From NCBI GenBank assembly GCA_900771085.1, contig CAAGMR010000016.1:1-64000 (forward strand): a stretch of DNA of 64,000 nt, in the 5' to 3' direction. The notes under the pieces are model-generated. The model was not told where the DNA came from. It did not search any database and saw only the letters and a program-made list of their open reading frames with translations. The number at the start of each line of letters is the position of its first letter. Position 1 is the stretch's first letter. The translations under genes and the position numbers were made by a program. Below are positions 34,440 through 42,628 of the stretch, one piece after another. Source of the stretch: Clostridia bacterium (GTDB lineage: Bacteria; Bacillota; Clostridia; Oscillospirales; Acutalibacteraceae).

Positions 34440-35132
34440 TGTAACAGATGAGTCCTCATCGGAAGAGCCTTTGGCCTCTTCCTTTGCGAAGCTCATGGCT
34501 GACACAGACTCTGTTTCAGCCACAGTTGCATCTTCTGCAGTTTCAGGAGGTGCTTCGCCCGGGTAAGACTCGCTCCATTCCGGAGCAGCGGTGGTTACCA
34601 TCTCAGGAAGCGGAAGAGCACCTTCATAGGTAAGATAATTTTCTTTGAGATCATCGAGTACCTGCGGAAGCACAGGCTCAATGTATGTTGTGTCTGCAGT
34701 AGTTGAAAAATGAATCTGGTACTGACGGTCAAGCTTCATTTCCTTTTTGGTAACCAGGGTCTTGTCAATGACCAGGGTGTATGAGCTTCCGGGAACCAGG
34801 CTTTCGTGAGGTGTTATAAACACCTGTTCCTTATAATTGTCCTGCATCTGAGTGTCAGGGAAAATCGTAAGGATTTCAACCGGCTGGCCATTGCTGTCAA
34901 GCAGATGGAAGCAGTTACGGTTATAAGGAAGTACCGTGATGTCGTCGACATTTCCGGTAAAGTCCAGCTGAATGACGACATTGAGCGGGACGTTTGAATC
35001 ACCGTCTACGACGGTGGAAGATTTTAAAGAGAATTCGCCGTCACCGGCTGCGAATGCCGGTAAGGCGCTAAAAAGCATAAAAAGTATTACCAGAATTGGA
35101 GTAATACATTTAAGGCGAGTTGAACATTTCAT
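34347..35132 (-). CDS. Secreted, membrane-anchored Ig-like domain protein
   Basis: 261 residues: signal peptide (about 1-30), a beta-sandwich reading like the Big_5/SbsA Ig-like group (VPLNVVIQLDFTGNV ... LVPGSSYTLVIDKTL ... YQIHFST), an acidic Ser/Glu/Pro linker, and a C-terminal membrane helix (LLRIAGIILCLCLLGFGGYF) with a short basic tail, so the protein is held with its domain outside. The helix is encoded inside the 93-bp tail-to-tail overlap with the TgpA-like gene. Divergent from the surface protein at 35196 with 63 bp between starts. Confidence 0.7.
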   Translation of the reverse strand: MKCSTRLKCITPILVILFMLFSALPAFAAGDGEFSLKSSTVVDGDSNVPLNVVIQLDFTGNVDDITVLPYNRNCFHLLDSNGQPVEILTIFPDTQMQDNYKEQVFITPHESLVPGSSYTLVIDKTLVTKKEMKLDRQYQIHFSTTADTTYIEPVLPQVLDDLKENYLTYEGALPLPEMVTTAAPEWSESYPGEAPPETAEDATVAETESVSAMSFAKEEAKGSSDEDSSVTSLLRIAGIILCLCLLGFGGYFTLYKNIGKD

Positions 35133-35195
35133 TGTCTGTCACCGAAGCCTTTACAATTTTTCGACAATGAAAATATAACACAAAGGAGGGTTAAT

Positions 35196-37124
35196 ATGAA
35201 AGTCAAAAGAAGACTTGTGTCGGTTCTTGCCGCAATTGCAATTATCTGCACATGTGTTTTAAACATCTTTGTTTCTGCCGATGTTACTTATTTTGGCTCA
35301 AGCGGAAGCGGTAACAATCCATTTAACCCTCGTGGATTCTTTGTTCAGACGAATGACGGTGGACTGTTCTGGCTCAGTTCAAAATTCCGCACGCCTTCGA
35401 CTTCTGCCGGCGTTGCCGATGCCTTCGGCAACCAGGTGCAATATACCGGAAGCGACTCCGGCCTTGACTATGTTGACGCAGACAATGTTTCGGGACTGTT
35501 TGCCGAAACAGACAGAAACCCTACACCGGGTTATCAGTACATGGTTGGTTACAGTAAAAAATCTTCAGGCGCAGCCCTGACACGAATCAGCGGTTTCTCA
35601 AGTCTCATTGCGCAGCCGTCCAGATATTCACAGCACGACCCGAACGGCGACACCGGATGGACCATAAAGATAAATCTTAGTCTTGAACCTGGTACCGCCT
35701 ATGAGTTTGCCTTCCTTCGAGGAATGCGTGCAAACAACGGCATAACCTGTGTAATAGCGCCGGACAACAGTGGCTATCTTCGTACGCCGCTGAGTGCGGA
35801 AGAGCAGGCTTATTATGATTCTCATGCAAATGACGAATATCAGTTCATTCGCTCTGCAACGCCGAACGAAGATGGCAGTATGAGTCTTTCTTTTGCTCCT
35901 ATGCGCTATAAAGTTCAGACATATGCCGATGTTTCTGCCTGGAACACAACAAGAGACGAAGTACAGAACTTCCTCAACTCTGTCAGCGAAGCAGACCTGG
36001 AATCAGGAAAATATGTCAGAGAAAATGTTGAATACCTCGCAGGCCTTCTCGAGCAGTACAATTCTCAGGTGGAAGGAACCATAAAGAGAGAACTTCAGAC
36101 AGAGGCGGATAATGACATCAACGGACTTATCGCCTCAATCAGTGAGGTTTACGAAAACGCCAGACAGCAGCACCAGACCGGCCCATCCGACCTCACAAGG
36201 TTTAATGAACTCATGCAGGAAGCTCGTGACCTCTATTCAAAAGCAAGTTCCAACATTGGTACAGAAGTCGGTCAGTATGGCGCCGATGCAGTTGCCAACC
36301 TCGGCGGTGTAATCGACAACAGTGAAGACATCAGCATAAGTTCTCCTCAGGGTGAGGTTGATGCGGCTTGCGATGCACTGGAACAGGCAATAATAATGGT
36401 TAAGGTTTCAAAGGTCAGCGCGGACGAACTCAGATTCTACGACAGCGTAACAGGAATATTTGTTACCGTACCTAGGGGCTCAGTCCCTGATGACGTAACT
36501 CTTTATGTTGGTCAGATAACTCCGGAAGAGTCACTTTATACCGATGTATATGACCTCATGGAGATTAAGCCTGACCAGATGACCATATACCAGATTCTGT
36601 TCATGCAGGGAATGGAAGTAGTGCCGTTAAATGGAACGGCTTCCATCCAGATTCCTATTTTTGACAATATGGCTCCCGAGCATACAGCCATTAATTACAT
36701 TAATGACAGTAAGGAATCAACTTATCTTGCCTCAGCTATCGCTTCGGGTATGCACGTGTTCAGAACGGACACTATGGGATATTTCTCAATTGTTGAGTCC
36801 GCCGAGATCGAAATGAGTCTCGACACAGGACTTGGAGAAACCACAGATATCATTAACAGAACCAATTTTGCTCCGAACTTCCAGCAGTTCCTGAACGGAA
36901 TGCAGCTTGAGGATGTTCCGGATGAGCAGTTTATTGATTATGAGCCACAGGATGCGCCGCTTAAAGAAAAGCTGCCGGAACCGAACATCAATCTTGATGG
37001 CATCAATAAAAAGATTGACGAGAAAGACGTAATTGTCAGCGGCATTGCTCTTGCCGGCGTCGGCGTTCTTGCCGGCCTTGCAGAATACGCCAAGAGCAGG
37101 AAAAAGGAAGAATCAATCATTTAA
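35196..37124 (+). CDS. Large secreted surface protein with FIVAR-like domain, unknown
   Basis: 642 residues: signal peptide (about 1-28), N-terminal beta domain (TNDGGLFWLSSKF ... LEPGTAYEFAFLRG), a helical segment (about 230-305), a FIVAR-like helical hairpin (RFNELMQEARDLY ... EVDAACDALEQAI), a further beta domain (FVTVPRGSVPDDVTLYVGQI) and a C-terminal membrane helix (about 615-635) followed by a KSRKK stop-transfer. It sits 20 bp before the FecCD permease with its own SD on that gene, so it is co-transcribed with the importer. Candidate substrate-capture protein; no recognised ligand domain. Confidence 0.65.
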   Translation: MKVKRRLVSVLAAIAIICTCVLNIFVSADVTYFGSSGSGNNPFNPRGFFVQTNDGGLFWLSSKFRTPSTSAGVADAFGNQVQYTGSDSGLDYVDADNVSGLFAETDRNPTPGYQYMVGYSKKSSGAALTRISGFSSLIAQPSRYSQHDPNGDTGWTIKINLSLEPGTAYEFAFLRGMRANNGITCVIAPDNSGYLRTPLSAEEQAYYDSHANDEYQFIRSATPNEDGSMSLSFAPMRYKVQTYADVSAWNTTRDEVQNFLNSVSEADLESGKYVRENVEYLAGLLEQYNSQVEGTIKRELQTEADNDINGLIASISEVYENARQQHQTGPSDLTRFNELMQEARDLYSKASSNIGTEVGQYGADAVANLGGVIDNSEDISISSPQGEVDAACDALEQAIIMVKVSKVSADELRFYDSVTGIFVTVPRGSVPDDVTLYVGQITPEESLYTDVYDLMEIKPDQMTIYQILFMQGMEVVPLNGTASIQIPIFDNMAPEHTAINYINDSKESTYLASAIASGMHVFRTDTMGYFSIVESAEIEMSLDTGLGETTDIINRTNFAPNFQQFLNGMQLEDVPDEQFIDYEPQDAPLKEKLPEPNINLDGINKKIDEKDVIVSGIALAGVGVLAGLAEYAKSRKKEESII

Positions 37125-37144
37125 CGAAAGAGAGGTGACGGCCG

Positions 37145-38161
37145 ATGCTTAAAAAACTGAACCCCGCGGTTAAAGTTTTCATACTAATCATATTTCCGGT
37201 AATATTTTTCTTCGGAACCATTTGTATTGGCCGTTTCAGTGTATCTCTTCTGGAAGTTTTTGAATGTTTAAAGGCAGCCATCACAGGAGACATGTCTGCT
37301 GTTGACCACAAGACATATACTGTGGTTGTAAATATCAGAGCACAGCGCGCCCTGTCGGGCGTTCTTGTCGGAGCTGCGCTCGCAGCCTCCGGTGCATGCT
37401 TCCAGAGCCTCTTTAGAAACCCACTCGTTTCACCGGGCATGCTCGGTGTATCATCGGGTTCGGGCTTTGGTGCAGCACTCGCAATAATTATTTTTGGAAC
37501 CACAATCTGGTCCACCACATTTTCATTTGCATTTGGCATACTTGCAGTTTTACTCAGCTATATGGTTGGAAAAATAGCTGGCGGCTCGCCGACGGTAACA
37601 CTTGTACTCGGCGGAAGCATCATTCAGTCTATTTTCTCGGCTATGCTGTCACTGCTGAAATATCTTGCCGACACAGAATCGCAGCTGCCGGCAATCACTT
37701 TCTGGCTCATGGGCAGCCTTGCTTCAACCAAGGCAACGGACCTGCTTCTTTCAGGTATCCCTATGCTCATCGGCATGGCAGGCATGCTTGCCATGCGCTA
37801 CCGTTTAAATGTACTTTCTATGGGTGACCGCGAGGCGAAGACTCTCGGTCTCAATGTAGGTGCATCAAAAGCCGGAGTTATTGCCTCAGCCACACTCGCA
37901 ACCGCAGGAGCGGTAGCTGTCAGTGGCGTAATCGGCTGGGTCGGCCTCATTGTTCCACATATCGGCCGAATGCTTTTCGGAAATGACAACCGCTGGCTTA
38001 TACCGGCAAGCATGTCGGTTGGTGCCTGCTTCATGGTTCTGGTAGATACAATCTGCCGTTCTATTGCAAGTTCCGAAATACCTCTCGGTATTATCACAGC
38101 AATCGTCGGTGGACCGTTCTTCATCTATTTGCTTAGAAAAACGAAAGGCGGTGGATGGTAA
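37145..38161 (+). CDS. FecCD-type ABC importer permease
   Basis: 338 residues, about ten hydrophobic helices. Family motifs: VRAQRALSGVLVGAALAASGACFQSLFRNPLVSPGMLGVSSG region (LAASGACFQ and NPLVSPGMLG) and SGVIGWVGLIVPHIGR. Imports iron-siderophore, heme or cobalamin-type substrates with the downstream ATPase and binding protein. TAA abuts the GTG of the ATPase gene. Confidence 0.93.
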   Translation: MLKKLNPAVKVFILIIFPVIFFFGTICIGRFSVSLLEVFECLKAAITGDMSAVDHKTYTVVVNIRAQRALSGVLVGAALAASGACFQSLFRNPLVSPGMLGVSSGSGFGAALAIIIFGTTIWSTTFSFAFGILAVLLSYMVGKIAGGSPTVTLVLGGSIIQSIFSAMLSLLKYLADTESQLPAITFWLMGSLASTKATDLLLSGIPMLIGMAGMLAMRYRLNVLSMGDREAKTLGLNVGASKAGVIASATLATAGAVAVSGVIGWVGLIVPHIGRMLFGNDNRWLIPASMSVGACFMVLVDTICRSIASSEIPLGIITAIVGGPFFIYLLRKTKGGGW

Positions 38162-38989
38162 GTGGAGCGACTTGCAGTAAAAAACGCCGCTTTTTCATAT
38201 AAACAGAAAATCGGAAGAAAAGAAAAAATAGTAAAAGAAGTCTTTGAGGATATCAGCTTTTCCGTAAAGGAAGGAGAAATCCTTTGCATTGTCGGACCAA
38301 ACGGCTGCGGCAAGTCCACTCTCATTGACTGCCTTCTGGGTCTCAACAGAATTGATACAGGCGAGATTATCGTTGCAGGAAGACCGCTCAAGGAATATAA
38401 GCCAAAAGACCTTGCAAGACATCTTGCCTATGTTCCGCAGACTCACAAAATGACTTTCGGCTACAGCGTACTCGACATAGTTACAATGGGAAGGACATAT
38501 GAGGCGCGTATGTTCCAGCCGCCAAGTGTCGAGGAAAAGGAAATGGCATACCGCTGTCTTGAGATGGTAGGCCTCAAAGGTTTTGAAGAAAGAGACTATA
38601 AAAGACTTTCAGGAGGAGAACTTCAGCTGGTTCTCATAGCCAGAGCGTTATGCCAGCAGGCAGAAGTTATCGTCATGGATGAACCGACAGCTCACCTTGA
38701 TTTCCGCCATGAACTGAAAGTCATGGAGATAATCTCAAAGCTTGTAAAAGAAGAGGGAATTACCGTAATTATGGCAACCCACTTCCTTAACCAGGCATTT
38801 TATCTCGAAAATGCCGGAGTGCCGACAAGGGTTGCGCTTATGAACGACAGAAAGTTTGACTGCATGGGCACACCGTCCGAGGTACTCACCGAGGACAATC
38901 TCGAGAATATTTTCAATATTGTTACTGAAGTTGTCGGAGGAAACGACACCGACAGAAGAAAATACATTATTCCGCTTTACAATAAATAG
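38162..38989 (+). CDS. FecE-type ABC importer ATPase
   Basis: 275 residues. Walker A GPNGCGKST, Q-loop YVPQTHKM, signature LSGGELQLVLIARAL, Walker B VIVMDEPTAHLD, switch His in ATHFLNQ. GTG start directly after the permease stop, with GGCGGTGGATGG as the SD within the permease end. Ten bp before the TiaS-like gene. Confidence 0.93.
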   Translation: MERLAVKNAAFSYKQKIGRKEKIVKEVFEDISFSVKEGEILCIVGPNGCGKSTLIDCLLGLNRIDTGEIIVAGRPLKEYKPKDLARHLAYVPQTHKMTFGYSVLDIVTMGRTYEARMFQPPSVEEKEMAYRCLEMVGLKGFEERDYKRLSGGELQLVLIARALCQQAEVIVMDEPTAHLDFRHELKVMEIISKLVKEEGITVIMATHFLNQAFYLENAGVPTRVALMNDRKFDCMGTPSEVLTEDNLENIFNIVTEVVGGNDTDRRKYIIPLYNK

Positions 38990-38999
38990 GAGGAAGAAT

Positions 39000-39887
39000 A
39001 TGCATCTTTACATTTGTATCGATGATACGGACAGCAAGACTTCTGAAAAGGGCACAGGCGCGATTGCAGAAGAGCTTATGGAGATGGTGGCTGAACGCTT
39101 CGGCGCAAAGACCACATATATTACCCGCCACCAGCTTCTCATTCACCCGGATGTGCCTTATACATCTCACAACAGCTCCATGTGCTTTGAGTGCGATGTA
39201 CCGGAAGAACATTACGATCAGTTAATAAAAGACTGCTTTGACCATCTTCAAAGAGAGAGCGCTGAGGGATCCGACCCGGGCCTTTGCGTTGCTGACGCCG
39301 CAAAGATGGATACGGACCTTCTCGTAAGGTGGGGTAAGGAATGCAAGCGAAAAGTAGTGACAATAAAAGCTGCATATGAAACTGCCGAAAAAGCAGGAGT
39401 GTACCTCAATGAGGCAGGCGGAACCGGACAGGGCGTCATCGGTGCAGTTGCAGGAATCGGACTCAGATACTGGGGCAACGATGGTACTCTCAAGGGAAAA
39501 CCAAAGGATATCGAAGGAAACCATCAGTACACCGCAGGTGAACTGAGAGCAACAAGCCTCATCGAAGATGTTGTCGACATGCAGGACAACCAGATTCCTG
39601 ACGGTGACGCAGTTTACCTCGAAAAGAAGCCAAAAATCAGTCTTGTTGGAGGAAAACTGGCTGTAATTGTTGAAAAACAGGACGAAAGTGGAGTGTGGCA
39701 GCTTCTTGCAAAGAACAAGGCACGCTGGCATGGTGGAGACCTTATCTTTAAAGAAGGCTGTTCAGAGTATAAACGCGACGTTGAAGAGGAGTGCGTTTCA
39801 GCAGATGATAACAACTGCTACAACTGCCTTTACCGTCGCTGGCTTGAAGACGGTATTCTTTGTCAGAAACCATTGGAGGACAACTGA
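39000..39887 (+). CDS. TiaS-like protein (archaeal tRNA-Ile2 agmatinylcytidine synthetase homologue)
   Basis: 295 residues. The N terminus ICIDDTDSKTSEKGTGAIA, then SDPGLCVAD and GTGQGVIGAVAGIG correspond to the GIDDTDS, NPG-xx-VD and GRGLIGALAAVG motifs of archaeal TiaS, i.e. its kinase-like TCKD domain. The OB and Zn-ribbon tail of TiaS is absent; instead a Cys cluster sits at the end (C265, C273, C276, C288: C-X7-C-X2-C-X11-C), likely metal-binding. SD AGGAGGA. Placed between the importer ATPase and the binding protein, whose ATG overlaps its TGA. Bacteria use TilS for tRNA-Ile2, so a different substrate is probable. Confidence 0.75.
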   Translation: MHLYICIDDTDSKTSEKGTGAIAEELMEMVAERFGAKTTYITRHQLLIHPDVPYTSHNSSMCFECDVPEEHYDQLIKDCFDHLQRESAEGSDPGLCVADAAKMDTDLLVRWGKECKRKVVTIKAAYETAEKAGVYLNEAGGTGQGVIGAVAGIGLRYWGNDGTLKGKPKDIEGNHQYTAGELRATSLIEDVVDMQDNQIPDGDAVYLEKKPKISLVGGKLAVIVEKQDESGVWQLLAKNKARWHGGDLIFKEGCSEYKRDVEEECVSADDNNCYNCLYRRWLEDGILCQKPLEDN

Positions 39888-40981
39888 TGAAAAGAAAAAT
39901 AGTAGCTGTATTTTTGCTGATTTCAGTAATTGTCTCTCTGTTTTCAATGACGTCATGCAGCAAAAACAAAGTGAAAATAGATGGTCCGTCAAAGGTTGTA
40001 ACTGACATTCTTGGAAGAGAAGTTGAAATCCCTGAAGATCCGCAGCGAGTAACATGTATGTACGCTGCAACAGCGCATATGATGGCACTCCTCGATGAAG
40101 GAGATAAAATCGTAGGCTGCGCAGATGGCGTAAGACGAGACGAACTTATGCTTACAAAGTATCCGGACATTGCAAATACTTCAACTCCTTACCATGAAGG
40201 CGTAATCAATGTCGAGGAACTGGCGTCTCTTGACCCTGACCTCATTATCATGAAGCAAGAGTGGTATGAGAAGGAATCGGAGCGCGAAAAGCTCGACGAA
40301 CTGGGTGTTCCTTACCTTGTTGTAGACTACTTCTCCATTGACCAGCTTCAGCAGTGTATAACAATAATGGGTGAGGTTTTTGATAAGCAGGACAAGGCAG
40401 CAGAGTATCTGAAATATATGAATGATACCTTCAGTTTCGTTGAAGGCAGGGTTTCCGATATCCCTAAGAATCAGCGAAAGACGGTTTATCATTCTCTCAA
40501 TGAGGCTGCCGTAACTGATATCGTAGGTTCATATGCGTCTCAGGTATTTGAAAAAGCAGCGTTGAGAAACGTAGCTGTTGAAGCAGGTATAGCGGATTCC
40601 GGCAAGAGCACCAATGTAACACTTGAAGAGATATACAACTGGGACCCTGATATCATCCTCTGCAATGAATATGCAGTAACAGAATATATCGGCACACAGA
40701 AAAAATGGGCTTCCCTTAAAGCTGTACAGACCGGCAATGTGCACACATTGCCAATCGGCGCTTCGCGCTGGGGCCATCACGGCTCTATCGAGCCTCAGAT
40801 GGCAGTCCTTTACATGTCTCAGCTTATCTATGCCGATAGATTTGCCGACGTTGATATGGCGACAATTACTAAAGAATACTACAGTCAATATTTCGGCCTC
40901 GACTTTGATGACGAGACCATAGGCAAGATTCTCAGCGGTAAAGGAATGAGAGAATCCTCTCCGGCATTATCGCTTTTATGA
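39887..40981 (+). CDS. FecB/BtuF-type substrate-binding lipoprotein
   Basis: 364 residues: lipoprotein signal with SMTSC (Cys24), then the Peripla_BP_2 fold: VVTDILGREVEIPEDPQRVTCM, GVRRDELML, LASLDPDLIIM, WDPDIILCNEY, and the end DDETIGKILSGKGMR. Binding protein for the preceding FecCDE transporter. ATG overlaps the TiaS-like gene by one base (TGATG), chosen over an upstream ATG because of GGAGGAC. Substrate class (siderophore, heme, corrinoid or metal chelate) not resolved. Confidence 0.92.
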   Translation: MKRKIVAVFLLISVIVSLFSMTSCSKNKVKIDGPSKVVTDILGREVEIPEDPQRVTCMYAATAHMMALLDEGDKIVGCADGVRRDELMLTKYPDIANTSTPYHEGVINVEELASLDPDLIIMKQEWYEKESEREKLDELGVPYLVVDYFSIDQLQQCITIMGEVFDKQDKAAEYLKYMNDTFSFVEGRVSDIPKNQRKTVYHSLNEAAVTDIVGSYASQVFEKAALRNVAVEAGIADSGKSTNVTLEEIYNWDPDIILCNEYAVTEYIGTQKKWASLKAVQTGNVHTLPIGASRWGHHGSIEPQMAVLYMSQLIYADRFADVDMATITKEYYSQYFGLDFDDETIGKILSGKGMRESSPALSLL

Positions 40982-41014
40982 TTGTAAATAAATGTTGAAT
41001 ATTTTGCCGTCGTA

Positions 41015-41043
41015 TTGCTACCAGAATTATGAAATGGTAAAAT
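41015..41043 (+). promoter_or_regulatory. Promoter of the 451-aa surface protein
   Basis: TTGCTA, 17-bp spacer, TAAAAT; predicted start about 41050. Confidence 0.5.
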
Positions 41044-41085
41044 TTTAACGTTCATTTAAATATTTTTTGAAAGAAGGAAATAAAA

Positions 41086-42441
41086 ATGGCAAAAACTCGT
41101 AATAAGTTTATGGCGCTTTTAGTTTCAATCGTAATGCTCTTCTCCCTCGCTTCAGTCGGAGTACTTGCAGCCGGTGGAAACTCCGGCCTACAGACAAACT
41201 ATCTTGGAACAGGCTTCCAGATGCGTATTGTGAACCCTGACATCACAATGGAAAATGAAGGCGGCACTTATGAAATCAAAGATGCTTACACATCTTGCGA
41301 AGACATTCAGCTTCTTCTCGGCTTTAACCCTTGCGGCAGCCAGAAGACATTTATCGGTTCATTTGCTCCATCTGAGCTTGTTTACATTGCAGACGGTGAA
41401 GACGTAATCGCAACTCTTGGCGATGAAAGCGGAGTTCTTACAATGTCAGAAATTAACAAGACTCCGGAAACTTCTGAGTTTAGCAACTATTGTGAAGCAA
41501 CTCTTACAATTAAGACATCTGAACTTGAAGCAGATAAGACATATACACTTCATTTTGACAAGGACTGGTCTTCTCCACAGCCAAAGGCTCTTGGCGCATC
41601 TGCAGATGTTACTATCTCAACAGAAGGTCTCAAGCATCAGTATGGCGAAGATGGCATCTGCACAGTATGTGGTAGAGAAGCATTTAGCGGTATTGCTTTG
41701 ATGGAAGATGGCAGAATCGCATATGTTATTAATGACGAAGTAGCTACTGACTTCACAGGTCTTGTAGACATTGAAGTTGAAGATGAAAATGGTGAAGTTG
41801 TACCTGTAAAGGTTTACATCGTTGACGGCTACATGGCAGAAGACTTTACTGGTTTCGTTGAACTCGAAAACGGTGAACTCTGGTATGTTACTGAAGGCGA
41901 AGTAGACTATGACGTAACAGATATCGTTGAATATTCTGAAGGCATTTGGGTTTATGTTGAAAACAATCTCTTCACAGAAGTAAATTCCATCAAGGAAAAC
42001 CAGTATGGCTGGTGGAAGCTCACTGATGGTATCGTTGATTTCGATTACACAGGCATAGCTGAAAACGAGTATGGCTGGTGGAGAATCGTTAACGGCGGCG
42101 TAGACTTCAGTGCTTATGGTGTATTCGAAAATGAATACGGCTGGTGGTACGTAAAAGACGGTGCTGTAGACTTTAACTACAACGGTATCGCAGCCAACGA
42201 ATATGGCTGGTGGAAGATCGTTAACGGTGGCGTTGACTTCAGTGCACATGGCGTATTCCAGAACGAATGGGGCTGGTGGTATGTTGACAACGGCTGCGTT
42301 GATTTCTCATACAACGGCATAGCTTCCAACGAATGGGGCTCATGGTACATCAAGAACGGCCAGGTTAACTTTGACTACTCAGGCAAAATCACAGTAGGTG
42401 GCCAGAAGTACACAGTACAGAATGGCCAGGTTGTAGCATAA
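41086..42441 (+). CDS. Secreted YGWW-repeat surface protein
   Basis: 451 residues: signal peptide (about 1-28), an N-terminal beta domain (about 30-190) that ends with LEADKTYTLHFDKD in the Ig-like manner of neighbouring proteins, a CTVCG dithiol motif, a transition of degenerate repeats, then six 22-residue units from about residue 300 to the end. These alternate between VDFxYTGIA and IVNGGVDFSAxGVF types, so the true period is 44 residues. No sortase motif; the repeats probably attach the protein to the wall. RBS AGAAGGAAA. Follows the importer operon. Confidence 0.75.
   Translation: MAKTRNKFMALLVSIVMLFSLASVGVLAAGGNSGLQTNYLGTGFQMRIVNPDITMENEGGTYEIKDAYTSCEDIQLLLGFNPCGSQKTFIGSFAPSELVYIADGEDVIATLGDESGVLTMSEINKTPETSEFSNYCEATLTIKTSELEADKTYTLHFDKDWSSPQPKALGASADVTISTEGLKHQYGEDGICTVCGREAFSGIALMEDGRIAYVINDEVATDFTGLVDIEVEDENGEVVPVKVYIVDGYMAEDFTGFVELENGELWYVTEGEVDYDVTDIVEYSEGIWVYVENNLFTEVNSIKENQYGWWKLTDGIVDFDYTGIAENEYGWWRIVNGGVDFSAYGVFENEYGWWYVKDGAVDFNYNGIAANEYGWWKIVNGGVDFSAHGVFQNEWGWWYVDNGCVDFSYNGIASNEWGSWYIKNGQVNFDYSGKITVGGQKYTVQNGQVVA
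41985..42420 (+). repeat. 66-bp YGWW repeats with a 132-bp superperiod
   Basis: Six units in frame; odd units read YGWW(Y/K)(V/L)xxGxVDFxYxGIA, even units YGWW(R/K)IVNGGVDFSAxGVF. Confidence 0.8.
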
Positions 42442-42472
42442 GATCAGCAAATTACTTTAATAAAACAACAAG

Positions 42473-42505
42473 AGCCTTCGGCCAAAATGGCCGGAGGCTT
42501 TTTTG
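42473..42505 (+). terminator. Intrinsic terminator
   Basis: AGCCTTCGGCC/GGCCGGAGGCT stem with AAAAT loop and a T-run. Confidence 0.9.
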
Positions 42506-42522
42506 CAATGTTCAATTTTCGT

Positions 42523-42551
42523 TTGATTATTACGGGCTCGAAGTATATAAT
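42523..42551 (+). promoter_or_regulatory. Promoter of the 628-aa surface protein
   Basis: TTGATT, 17-bp spacer, TATAAT. Predicted start about 42558, with a terminator-like hairpin in the leader. Confidence 0.65.
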
Positions 42552-42580
42552 AATTTTACTATTTGAGTAATAATAAAAGA

Positions 42581-42608
42581 GGTCGGGGAATTAATCCCCG
42601 GCCTTTTT
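42581..42608 (+). terminator. Terminator hairpin inside the leader of the 628-aa gene
   Basis: GGTCGGGG/TCCCCGGCC stem with AATTAA loop, followed by TTTTTGAG, lying between promoter and SD. Possible attenuator. Confidence 0.65.
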
Positions 42609-42628
42609 GAGATAAAAAGGAGGCAACT

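Noticed and set aside
39222..39731. 169-residue antisense frame in the TiaS-like gene
   Set aside because: Cys/Phe-rich shadow with no SD; the forward gene has clear family motifs.
38162..40981. Naming the importer as heme, siderophore or cobalamin specific
   Set aside because: FecBCD-type motifs are common to all of them, and no riboswitch (cobalamin) or Fur box was recognised upstream.
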